Position numbers and translations under genes: made by a program. From NCBI RefSeq assembly GCF_009914055.1, contig NZ_CP028271.1, positions 3,596,001 through 3,660,000 on the forward strand: a DNA stretch of 64,000 nucleotides, read 5' to 3'. How positions within the stretch are numbered: the stretch's first letter is position 1; every line of letters starts with the position of its first letter. This DNA is from Mixta intestinalis. Its GTDB lineage: Bacteria; Pseudomonadota; Gammaproteobacteria; Enterobacterales; Enterobacteriaceae. Of the stretch, positions 15,892 to 23,591 are shown piece by piece. The notes under the pieces are model-generated. The model searched no databases. It was not told the origin of the DNA and worked only from the letters and a program-made list of their open reading frames with translations.

Positions 15892-17622
15892 ATGATACAG
15901 GACGCTTTTGTACGTCAGAGGGCAAAACAACTTTACTGGCAGGGCTACCCGCCAGCGGAGATCGCGCGCCTGATGGGGATCAATCAGAACACAATTTACG
16001 CCTGGAAGAAACGCGATGAATGGGATGAAACACCGCCCGTCCAGCGCGTCAGCCAATCTATGGATGCACGCCTCATCCAGCTTACGGACAAGAAAGACAA
16101 GACCGGGGGAGACTTCAAGGAGATTGATCTGCTGACCCGGCAACTGAAAAAGCTATCTGACGGACAACCGGCAGGGGCTGGCACGGGCAAAAAGCCCCGC
16201 AAGCGCAAGCTGAAAAACCACTTCACCGAAGAACAGATCGTCGCGCTGCGGGAGAAAATACTTGATTCTCTTTCGTGGCATCAACGCGGCTGGTATGAAC
16301 AACGCCACCACCGAAACCGCATGATACTGAAGTCCCGCCAGATTGGCGCAACCTGGTACTTTGCCCGCGAGGCGTTGCTTGATGCGCTGCGCGATGATGT
16401 GAAATACCCGTACCAGCGCAACCAGATATTTCTGTCTGCATCCCGCCGTCAGGCGCACCAGTTCAGGGGATTCATTCAGAAGATGGCGGAAGAGGTGGAC
16501 GTTGAGCTTAAGGGCGGCGACAAAATCGTACTGAGCAACGGCGCAGAGCTGCATTTCCTCGGCACGTCTGCGGCGACAGCGCAGTCATATACAGGCAACC
16601 TGAAGTTTGACGAATTCTTTTGGGTCAGCAACTTCACCAACTTGCGAAAGGTTGCAGGGGCGATGGCAACGCTGAAGGGGCTGACGCGTACTTACTTTTC
16701 CACGCCGTCAGGTGAGACCCATGAGGCTTACCCGTTCTGGACGGGCGATCGCTGGAATGAGAAACGCCCGAAGGCACAGCGCAAAGCGTTTGATGTGGGC
16801 TGGAAAACGCTGAACAGCGGACTGCTGTGCCCGGATAAAACCTGGCGTCAGATCGTCACCCTGAAGGATGTGATAGACCACGGCTGGGAGTATACCGACC
16901 TTGAAGAAATTCAGGATGAAAACAGCGAGGATGAATTCCGCAACCTGTACATGTGCGAGTTCGTTCGCGATGGCGAGTCCGCCTTCAACCTTAACGCCCT
17001 GATTGGGTGCGGGGCAGATGGTTATGACGAATGGCCGGACTGGAAGCCTTTTGCGTCCAGGCCGATGGGTAATCGTCCGGTCTGGATCGGTTATGACGCC
17101 AACGGCAGCAGCGGCAACGGTGATAGCGGCGCGATTTGCGTTGTGGTTCCACCACTGGTGCCGGGCGGTAAATTCCGCACGGTAGAAACGGAACAGGTGC
17201 GCGGTCTTGAATTTGAAGAGCAAGCGAAAGTTATCGAAAATTTCACCTTCAAATACAACGTCCAGCATGTCGGTATCGACGTAACGGGCGGTAACGGTGA
17301 GGCCGTTTACCAGATAGTGAAGAAGTTCTTCCCGATGGCAATGCCCTACACCATGTCAATGACGTCAAAGCGCGCCCTGGTGCTGAAAATGCTACAGCTG
17401 ATCCGCGCCGGTCGCTGGGAATATGATCGCAGCGAGCGCGCCCTGATCAACGCCTTTAACTCTGTTCGCAAGGTAAAGACGCCTGGCGGATTCATCACCT
17501 ATGACACTGACCGCTCGCGCGGCGTCAGCCACGGGGATTTAGCCTGGGCGAATATGCTCGCCATTATTAACGAACCGCTGGGCCAGGAGAGTGGCAGCGG
17601 CGGGTTTGCTATGGAGTTCTGA
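15892..17622 (+). CDS. P: Terminase large subunit gpP (ATPase/nuclease)
   Basis: DNA packaging motor, 576 aa (P2 590). The N-terminal helix-turn-helix (about residues 8-40, PAEIARLMGINQNTIYAWKK) is followed by the ATPase domain with a Walker A-like KSRQIGATW at 147-155 and Walker B-like LKFDEFFW. The nuclease domain carries acidic residues in GYDANG and HVGIDVTGGNGE. ATG at 15892 after GGAGGG. The P stop and Q start overlap by one base. Confidence 0.96.
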   Translation: MIQDAFVRQRAKQLYWQGYPPAEIARLMGINQNTIYAWKKRDEWDETPPVQRVSQSMDARLIQLTDKKDKTGGDFKEIDLLTRQLKKLSDGQPAGAGTGKKPRKRKLKNHFTEEQIVALREKILDSLSWHQRGWYEQRHHRNRMILKSRQIGATWYFAREALLDALRDDVKYPYQRNQIFLSASRRQAHQFRGFIQKMAEEVDVELKGGDKIVLSNGAELHFLGTSAATAQSYTGNLKFDEFFWVSNFTNLRKVAGAMATLKGLTRTYFSTPSGETHEAYPFWTGDRWNEKRPKAQRKAFDVGWKTLNSGLLCPDKTWRQIVTLKDVIDHGWEYTDLEEIQDENSEDEFRNLYMCEFVRDGESAFNLNALIGCGADGYDEWPDWKPFASRPMGNRPVWIGYDANGSSGNGDSGAICVVVPPLVPGGKFRTVETEQVRGLEFEEQAKVIENFTFKYNVQHVGIDVTGGNGEAVYQIVKKFFPMAMPYTMSMTSKRALVLKMLQLIRAGRWEYDRSERALINAFNSVRKVKTPGGFITYDTDRSRGVSHGDLAWANMLAIINEPLGQESGSGGFAMEF

Positions 17623-18680
17623 TGAAGAAGCGCACATACAAAAACAACCACACCGCCAGCAGTGGCAGTGTCGGACAGCCTGATATTTCCGACGCACTTA
17701 GAAGCGATCCGGCACTCAGCGCCTTCACTTTTGACGGGCCATATTCAGTAACAGACGGCTATGATCTGCTGGACAGCATGTGCTGCGTCGATAACGGCCG
17801 GTACTACGAGACGCCAATAGACTGGAAGGGGTTAACCCGTGCGTTCGCACAGTCCCCGCTGCATCAGTCGGCGCTTTACTTCAAACGCAATGTGCTGACC
17901 GGGTGCTATATCCCTCATCCGTTACTCTCGCGGCAGGCCTTCTCTGCGTTTGCGCTGGACTGGTTTGTCTTCGGCAATGCCTATCTTGAGCGTCGGTCTA
18001 ATCGCCTGGGCGCTCCGCTCAAACTCCAGCATGTTCCGGCCCTGAACACGCGACGCGGGAGCGACCTTGATACCTACTGGTTTATCCGGCAGTGGAAAGA
18101 TGAATACGAGTTCAGGGCGGGCGAGGTCTGCCACATCATGAACCCGGATATTCATCAGGAAATCTACGGTATGCCCGAATATATAGGCGCGCTGTTGTCC
18201 GCCAGTCTGTCACATTCTGCCGATAAGTTCCGCAAACTCTACTATGACAACGGCTCTCACGCCGGATGTATTCTCTATGTCGGTTCGGAGAAGGTGGATC
18301 AGGAAAGCATAAAAGTGGTGCAAAAGACGCTGTCACATGCCAGAGGGAAAGGCTCCTTCAAAAACGTGCTGATCCACGCACCGGGTGGCGGCAAGGACGG
18401 CGTGCAACTGTTGCCGTTCAGCCAGATATCGGCAAAGGATGAGTTTCTTAACATCAAATCAGCAACGCGCAACGATTTGCGCGATGCTCACCGCACCCCT
18501 CCGCAGCTGATGGGCGCAATGCCGGAAGGCAACGGCTCACTCGGTGATGTTGAGAAATCCGCGCGCGTATTCTTCATCAACGAAATGTTGCCTGTGATGG
18601 AAGCCATGAAAGGCGTCAATGACTGGCTCGGCCAAGAAGTGATCCGCTTTAATCCTTACGCTCTGCTCAAAGACGAATAA
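17622..18680 (+). CDS. Q: Portal protein gpQ
   Basis: Forms the dodecameric portal vertex. 352 aa (P2 344). Family features are FTFDGPYSV near residue 35, LHQSALYFKRNVLTGCYIPH, MPEYIGALLSASLSHSADKF and a C-terminal HRTPPQLMGAMP. ATG overlaps the P stop (TGATG). It ends in the cos-type non-coding region, as in P2. Confidence 0.96.
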   Translation: MKKRTYKNNHTASSGSVGQPDISDALRSDPALSAFTFDGPYSVTDGYDLLDSMCCVDNGRYYETPIDWKGLTRAFAQSPLHQSALYFKRNVLTGCYIPHPLLSRQAFSAFALDWFVFGNAYLERRSNRLGAPLKLQHVPALNTRRGSDLDTYWFIRQWKDEYEFRAGEVCHIMNPDIHQEIYGMPEYIGALLSASLSHSADKFRKLYYDNGSHAGCILYVGSEKVDQESIKVVQKTLSHARGKGSFKNVLIHAPGGGKDGVQLLPFSQISAKDEFLNIKSATRNDLRDAHRTPPQLMGAMPEGNGSLGDVEKSARVFFINEMLPVMEAMKGVNDWLGQEVIRFNPYALLKDE

Positions 18681-18691
18681 CCCGACCTACC

Positions 18692-18710
18692 CGCCGCACA
18701 TCCTGCGGCG
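18692..18710 (+). terminator. Hairpin after Q
   Basis: A 7-bp stem CGCCGCA / TGCGGCG with a CATCC loop, 12 bases after the Q stop. P2 has a GC hairpin with a T run in the same place; here the following ATTCTCCTTC is a poor T run, so efficiency is uncertain. Confidence 0.55.
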
Positions 18711-19179
18711 ATTCTCCTTCAGTAATTTTCAATCCTCGTATGACCGGCCACCACCTTAGCACCACTCAGCACAACCTTTAACGCCCCTCACTCAAAGCGC
18801 ATGAGCGCCATTCTGACAGGCGCAATCTGCAATTTACCCCGCACAAACCCGGAAGCGAGAAAACGCGCTGAGAAGGCGGAAAAGGCCGAATAATGGCAAT
18901 TAAAGGCACCCCCCTCCCTACCCCCTGTCGCGTGGGCTGTTCCCCCGTCACCTGCGCGCGACATTTGCTTCGTTTTTTGTGCATTTGCCGATCCTGAGCC
19001 AGACCGCACCACCACAGGGCGGAAGGGGCATAAATAGCATCAAAAAAATTGTGCAAATTTGTGCACTATTGTGCAGCCAAAAAATGCCCATATATTTGAC
19101 TCCAGATTACCTTTGAGGTAATTTTCAGCTACGCATGACTACAAAGCGTAGTCACCTCGGTACACCTAAGGGGGTTAAT
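18711..19179. other. Non-coding region after Q, expected to hold cos
   Basis: About 470 bases with no convincing gene. In P2, cos lies just beyond Q, and this stretch is the only long gap there. Open frames exist on the - strand in two overlapping phases (18778-19056 and 18788-19015), but both read through the same bases with no domain or ribosome binding site. The region contains four TTGTGCA repeats and a set of overlapping inverted repeats at 19106-19158. The exact cut site could not be assigned; see findings for two partial matches to the P2 cohesive end. Confidence 0.55.
19049..19075 (+). repeat. Three TTGTGCA repeats at exact 10-bp spacing
   Basis: TTGTGCA occurs at 19049-19055, 19059-19065 and 19069-19075, on the same helix face; a fourth copy lies at 18977-18983. 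Such phasing is typical of protein-binding arrays. Terminase small-subunit binding next to cos is a plausible but untested role. Confidence 0.75.
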
Positions 19180-19215
19180 ATGAAAAGAGCATTTGACGAG
19201 TTTGACGGCTTCTAA
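19180..19215 (+). CDS. Possible 11-aa leader peptide
   Basis: ATG at 19180 encodes MKRAFDEFDGF and stops at 19213-19215. It has a strong ribosome binding site (AAGGGGG, 5-8 bases upstream). Just downstream is a GC-rich terminator and then the DUF4760-like gene. Upstream inverted repeats (ATTACCT/AGGTAAT, CTACGC/GCGTAG, GACTAC/GTAGTC) could form alternative hairpins. The layout resembles a leader/attenuator; expression of the peptide is not shown. Confidence 0.4.
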   Translation: MKRAFDEFDGF

Positions 19216-19234
19216 GCCGCACTAACCTCTACGA

Positions 19235-19261
19235 GGCGGGGAAATTTACCCCGCCTTTTTT
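19235..19261 (+). terminator. Rho-independent terminator before the DUF4760-like gene
   Basis: A 7-bp stem GGCGGGG / CCCCGCC with an AAATTTA loop, followed by six T. Strong intrinsic terminator by eye. The next gene starts only five bases after the T run, so there is no room for a separate promoter between them. Confidence 0.85.
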
Positions 19262-19265
19262 ATGG

Positions 19266-19778
19266 ATGAAAAACATGACATTAGACGCCAACACCCTGCA
19301 AATCATAAGTAACGCTATTGTGCTACTCGGCGTTATCGTTGCCATCTGGACGATCGTCTACAACGTCCGTACCGCGAAGAAAACGCAAACCGCTAATTTT
19401 CTTTTCGAAAGCCGCCAGGATACGCAGTACATAGAGTCGCTACATGTCCTTAAGCAAGTGCATCGTTCAGGAAAATCTTTCCGCTCTTACGTCTTTCCAT
19501 GCGACGGCAACAAGATCACCGAAGAGGAAATGATCGAACGCCGCAAGTTTCAGTACATCCTGAACTTTTACGAAAGGGTTGCCGTAAGTATCCGCGAAGG
19601 TATTTATAACGAGCAGATGATCAAGCGGACGTCATACACCACCGTGATAGAAACCTACGATATTGCCGAACCCCTGATCAAAGCCATCAGGGAACACATC
19701 AAATCAGAGACCACCTATCAAGAGTTCGAATGGCTGGTGAAGCGGTGGAAAGCTAAACCGCTTAAGAAAAATAAATAA
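19266..19778 (+). CDS. DUF4760-like membrane protein in the accessory slot
   Basis: 170 aa. An N-terminal transmembrane helix (about residues 12-30, IISNAIVLLGVIVAIWTIV) is followed by a cytoplasmic helical domain with FLFESRQDTQYIESLHVL, RRKFQYILNFYERVAVSIRE and a C-terminal EWLVKRW. The LNFYE-x-VAVxIREGI pattern resembles DUF4760 proteins, whose function is unknown. It lies between cos and gene A, where P2 carries old and tin, so a role against other phages is possible but is inference. No good ribosome binding site; MTLDAN at 19275 is an alternative start. It has its own terminator downstream. Confidence 0.75.
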   Translation: MKNMTLDANTLQIISNAIVLLGVIVAIWTIVYNVRTAKKTQTANFLFESRQDTQYIESLHVLKQVHRSGKSFRSYVFPCDGNKITEEEMIERRKFQYILNFYERVAVSIREGIYNEQMIKRTSYTTVIETYDIAEPLIKAIREHIKSETTYQEFEWLVKRWKAKPLKKNK

Positions 19779-19794
19779 CCATCGTCATTGAAGA

Positions 19795-19820
19795 AGCCGC
19801 CAGCCAGGCGGCTTTTTTTT
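19795..19820 (+). terminator. Terminator after the DUF4760-like gene
   Basis: Stem AGCCGCC / GGCGGCT with an AGCCA-type loop followed by eight T. The opposing dam stop codon lies in the T run, so the two genes converge on it. Confidence 0.88.
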
Positions 19821-20517
19821 ACTGCCCTGCATCGACCTCGTTAAGCGCCACCATGATCGCCAGCCGTTCAGCAGGTGGAAGAGCTGCATATTTCGCGCGC
19901 CAGCGCTCAACCTTGCGCTTTATCCGGTGCCTGTCGTTGTAATCTTTTCCGGCAAACGCGTGGGAATACGCGCGTCCCTCTGGGTAATTCATCCAGATTT
20001 TTTCTGTTCGCACCCCGCCGCGCGTCATGGCCTGAAATTCTTTGCTGCGCCACCCCGCTAACGTTTCGTCATAAAGCTGCGACGGGTAGCCAGACAGGAT
20101 AACGCTGACATTTTCCGGTAGGCTCATAAGGCAGGCCAAAAGACGCTCATGATCGGCAACGGTATATTCATGACGGTAGCGGGCGCGACTGGTGCGCGTT
20201 TCAGGCAGATAGGGAGGATCGGAATAAACCAGCACGCGGCCATGTTGAGTAAAGTCTTCTCTTTCCAGAAAGCCTACCGCATCACCGTGATATAGATTCC
20301 ACCGAGGCGGCGTTTTCCCCATCTTTGACCAGCGATCCCGCGTTAATTTGAAAGCATTTTCATCCACATCAATTCCAATCGTCCTGGCTGCAAGCGGCTT
20401 GAAATACATCACCGCACCGCTGCCCAAGTGTGTTTCAATGTAGGTATCATGCGGGGGCATTTCAGCAATGATTTTCTGATAAACACCGCTACCGCCTTTA
20501 CTCCCTAAATAACTCAT
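19819..20517 (-). CDS. DNA adenine methylase (phage Dam family, first copy)
   Basis: N6-adenine DNA methyltransferase, 232 aa from ATG 20517 (MSYLGSKGGSG). Contains the SAM-binding ETHLGSGAV segment and catalytic DPPY (SDPPYLPETR). The frame stays open upstream to GTG 20619, which would add 34 residues encoded by the dispersed 70-bp element; this extension is probably a leader, not part of the enzyme. No restriction enzyme is nearby. Orphan methylases in phages can protect DNA from host restriction or affect replication timing. Confidence 0.88.
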   Translation of the reverse strand: MSYLGSKGGSGVYQKIIAEMPPHDTYIETHLGSGAVMYFKPLAARTIGIDVDENAFKLTRDRWSKMGKTPPRWNLYHGDAVGFLEREDFTQHGRVLVYSDPPYLPETRTSRARYRHEYTVADHERLLACLMSLPENVSVILSGYPSQLYDETLAGWRSKEFQAMTRGGVRTEKIWMNYPEGRAYSHAFAGKDYNDRHRIKRKVERWRAKYAALPPAERLAIMVALNEVDAGQ

Positions 20518-20530
20518 CCGTAAAACCTCA

Positions 20531-20600
20531 CGTTGCAGCTGCACTGCTAAAAATGACTGTGCTCGATGTGTATGGCCAACATTGCCAAATCTGACAGTGC
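20531..20600 (-). repeat. Dispersed 70-bp element, copy B (leader of dam)
   Basis: Second copy of the element at 5383-5454, same orientation. On the - strand it is read in frame with the downstream methylase and encodes GHTHRAQSFLAVQLQREVLR. Just upstream is a 9-bp inverted repeat AGCGCCACT/AGTGGCGCT (20612-20630) covering the GTG that would start this leader, and a second one GCGCAAC/GTTGCGC (20674-20689). I recall similar peptides at the front of unrelated accessory genes in enterobacterial prophages (memory, not checked). Confidence 0.7.
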
Positions 20601-20704
20601 GGTACCCAATGAGCGCCACTTAGTGGCGCTAGCGGACTCTTTGCCGCCCGCGCCCGCAGAATCGCCACTCCCCGCGCAACAAGTTGCGCAGGTCATAACG
20701 ATTG

Positions 20705-20890
20705 TCACCAAACCCATTGGATCAGCACCTCAAATAGCGCCTCACCAACGGCCCGAACACAGATCCAGGCGAATAAAGTCACCGCTGCCGCAATCCATGC
20801 CGCCCGGCGCTTTGCTGGTACGTTTGTCCGCATCCAGTCATAGGCCGAAACCGCCAGCAAAAAGCCGATAACATCCAGAATCGTTTTCAT
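20705..20890 (-). CDS. Small membrane protein, unknown function
   Basis: 61 aa from ATG 20890 (MKTILDVIGFLLAVSAYDWM), with GAGAGG upstream. Two hydrophobic segments flank a basic loop (NVPAKRRAAW). Located 10 bases after gpA in the same direction, so co-transcribed with the replication gene. No function recognised. Confidence 0.7.
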   Translation of the reverse strand: MKTILDVIGFLLAVSAYDWMRTNVPAKRRAAWIAAAVTLFAWICVRAVGEALFEVLIQWVW

Positions 20891-20900
20891 TTTTCCTCTC

Positions 20901-23591
20901 TTACCCCTCGTTATCTTCTGACTTAACCGCTGCTTTCCATCGGTCAACCAGCTCACCAACCTTGTGTTTGGATATGGATTTACGCCACGGCTGATCGGTA
21001 CCGGCGATAATCAACTCACCTGTAACCGGATGCGCGCGATACACGGTATCGAGTACCGTCACTTCATTACCGCGCGCCAGTTGAATGGCCTGCGGTTTAC
21101 TGATCTGTACCTTCTTAACCTGCGCCCATGACTGAACCAGCCCAGCCAGACCAGCAATTGCCGGTGATAAAACTTGCTCTTGCTGCCTGATCGCATGGGC
21201 TGCTTTGAGGTAACTTTCCGCCCGCTGGGTGTCATATTCGGAACAGTCGCCGCTGGTAATGCTGCGCGCCAGCTCCTCAAACTCATCAGCAGGCGATTTC
21301 TGCCGCCTCGGTTTGTGGTTATGAAGGCTTTCACGTACCTGTTTTCGCTGTTCCTGGGTCAACTTACCGATCTCAAACTGTTCCGGCCCTTCCCGCTCAG
21401 CTGGCACTGTCATTAATGACGGTGATCCGGGCGGTGAATTTGTTCGTTTTTTGACCTCAGTACAGTTATTGACACGAGTCCTAGAGGGCGCGGACGCGCC
21501 CCGAAGGTCAAAATCAAAGTCAACGGCCTGCCCGGAGTCGTCCAGAATCTCCGGTTTCTTACGCACGATGCGGTAGGAATGCAGACGGGTTTCAATCGGT
21601 GGCAGGAAGGTGTGGGGCATCACCAGCCCTTTGATAAGGTTCTGATACTCGCCGTGGTCGTTTGGTTGGTCTTTCTGTTGATACCAGATGCGAAGCGGTA
21701 ACTTACGCCGGGCAACCAACGCCCCGCCCTGCAATTGGGTATATTGCTGCCAGTCGCCAGCATCCGCTGCGCGGTGCAGCTCAGCAAACAGCGGGTTTAT
21801 CTTGTCGGCCTGCTCCTGATTGCGGAACCGGCGCAGCTCACGCCAGACAGATACCGGCGCACCGCCCAAAAACTGAAACTGACGGATGCCCCAGCACGAT
21901 GCCCAGGCGGTAGCGTGTTTTGATGTTTCTTTCAGCGGCCTGCCGCTCTCGTCGTCGGTTTCACCGTCGAGCGCGTAGCCGTCAATATTCTTACTGATGT
22001 ACTTCACCACGTAACCGGTGGCGCTGCCGATTTCCTGATCGATCGGCTTCATATCAAAACGAGGCTGATTGCCGTGCTTACCCTGTAACTCTTCCGCATC
22101 CTCGCGGGTGGCATAGTCTTCCATCACTTCCAGCAGTTCGGCGGAATGTTCCGGCAGGGAGAACAGCAGGCCGTGCCAGTGCGGCGTACCATCGTGGTGA
22201 GACTCAGCCACCCGCAAACCAAAGACCGGAATTTCACGGCGGGCCAGCTCAGCGCGGATCTGTTGCCATACCCGATTAAGATAACGCTGCGTGGTTCTTG
22301 GGCTGGCACCATTCCATTTGGCATTACGATGACCGAATACGGTATATGCGTGGTATTTGGATGGTGCTGTCAGAGTAAAAAATTGGCCCGCGTAGCCGCT
22401 TTCGGTGGCAACTTTCTCAAAGCCGCCGATACGGGTCATAAGTTCAACGCGGCGCAATGCCGGGTTAGATATGCTCTTATCGATCTGCTCAATAAGCGAA
22501 ATACGCTCTTTGGTGTCCTGGTCTTCCAGCTCAAGACGGGCCATGATCGCGCGGCTGCGCTTGCGTCTGGCATCCCACTCATCAACGTGGTGCTTACTGC
22601 AATACGGCGCAGCACCTCGCTTTACATCACCAAAGGCAATATGCAGGTGCTCACGCCAGCGCGCGGCGTACTTTTTCAGGTTACGGTGCCAGTAGCGATC
22701 ATCCAGCATTTTGCTAATGCCAGTAGTTGCCTCATCAATAAACAGCGCACCCCGGCAATACTTTGCCCAGCTCGGAGGCGTCAGGAAGAAAAGCCGCGCG
22801 AGGATAGCCGCTTCGGTGTAAAGGTATCCGGCATATTTCCTATCACTCTGAGTCTCTACCGTTTCGTGAACTTCACTCAGCACAGACCGCATATAGATAG
22901 CGATATCCTGCGCCAGCAGCTCAACATCTTCCGGCGTGAAGTCCGGCAGGTGGTTAAAGCGCTCAACCAATCCATGCAGAGTGTTAAACGTGTGGTAAAG
23001 CGGGTTTAACCCTTTGAATGCTGTATCAGCCTGAGATTTAGCCTCATCGGTCATCGCAATAGCGTATTGCTCATTCACCATGTTGATAGGTGGCAGATCC
23101 CTGCGGATGATATCGCGCAGCGCCAAACGGGCTATGTGCCTGCCCTTCATGGTGTGAATGCTATCAATGCGGGAAGCCAGACGCAGGCGAATAAAGCGAG
23201 GTAGCGGCGCAAGGGTGACTTTCACCCACGCCAAAAACTCCTGTTCTTGACCCAGCTCGACTAGATCAACAACGGGAGTTTTATCAACACAAATAGCGGG
23301 ATGGGGCTTGCTCCAATCGCAGCAATCAACCGCGCTTTGGTAGTCTAAAGTGACTTTATCCCCAGCCCTTACTGCATTGGCTTCGCATTCTGAATAACGC
23401 ACCAAATAAGTTGGTGCAGCGCCTGCTTTTCCGACCAGCTCAACGCCGATTAGCCACGACTGCCCAACCTTTTTTTTATTCAGTACACGCCGAATCACAA
23501 AGCATGATGATTTCCGGGCGGCGTCTGGCGCGCTACCCGGAAACGCAGGGGGATATGAAGGTGAGCAGCGCCCACTTGCTGCGGTGGTCAT
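20901..23591 (-). CDS. A: Replication initiator gpA (rolling-circle HUH endonuclease)
   Basis: Nicks the phage origin and starts rolling-circle replication. 896 aa against 761 in P2; the N-terminal about 130 residues are different and longer. The conserved core has HWHG (H471, H473), the two catalytic tyrosines in GYVVKYISKNIDG (Y527 and Y531, spaced as P2 Y450/Y454), and the block SISNPALRRVELMTRIGG. The ATG at 23591 overlaps the dcm stop (ATGA). In P2 the origin lies inside A; it was not located here. Last large gene of the early operon. Confidence 0.94.
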   Translation of the reverse strand: MTTAASGRCSPSYPPAFPGSAPDAARKSSCFVIRRVLNKKKVGQSWLIGVELVGKAGAAPTYLVRYSECEANAVRAGDKVTLDYQSAVDCCDWSKPHPAICVDKTPVVDLVELGQEQEFLAWVKVTLAPLPRFIRLRLASRIDSIHTMKGRHIARLALRDIIRRDLPPINMVNEQYAIAMTDEAKSQADTAFKGLNPLYHTFNTLHGLVERFNHLPDFTPEDVELLAQDIAIYMRSVLSEVHETVETQSDRKYAGYLYTEAAILARLFFLTPPSWAKYCRGALFIDEATTGISKMLDDRYWHRNLKKYAARWREHLHIAFGDVKRGAAPYCSKHHVDEWDARRKRSRAIMARLELEDQDTKERISLIEQIDKSISNPALRRVELMTRIGGFEKVATESGYAGQFFTLTAPSKYHAYTVFGHRNAKWNGASPRTTQRYLNRVWQQIRAELARREIPVFGLRVAESHHDGTPHWHGLLFSLPEHSAELLEVMEDYATREDAEELQGKHGNQPRFDMKPIDQEIGSATGYVVKYISKNIDGYALDGETDDESGRPLKETSKHATAWASCWGIRQFQFLGGAPVSVWRELRRFRNQEQADKINPLFAELHRAADAGDWQQYTQLQGGALVARRKLPLRIWYQQKDQPNDHGEYQNLIKGLVMPHTFLPPIETRLHSYRIVRKKPEILDDSGQAVDFDFDLRGASAPSRTRVNNCTEVKKRTNSPPGSPSLMTVPAEREGPEQFEIGKLTQEQRKQVRESLHNHKPRRQKSPADEFEELARSITSGDCSEYDTQRAESYLKAAHAIRQQEQVLSPAIAGLAGLVQSWAQVKKVQISKPQAIQLARGNEVTVLDTVYRAHPVTGELIIAGTDQPWRKSISKHKVGELVDRWKAAVKSEDNEG

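Noticed and set aside
18778..19056. Two overlapping - strand frames after Q
   Set aside because: Both phases are open over the same bases, neither has a ribosome binding site or domain, and the region behaves like conserved non-coding (cos-type) DNA.
19049..19075. TTGTGCA repeats as a CRISPR array
   Set aside because: Repeats are only 7 bases with 3-base spacers; no cas genes.
22146..23009. 287-codon open frame on the + strand opposite gpA
   Set aside because: Antisense to the conserved gpA core; no ribosome binding site and composition of a shadow frame.
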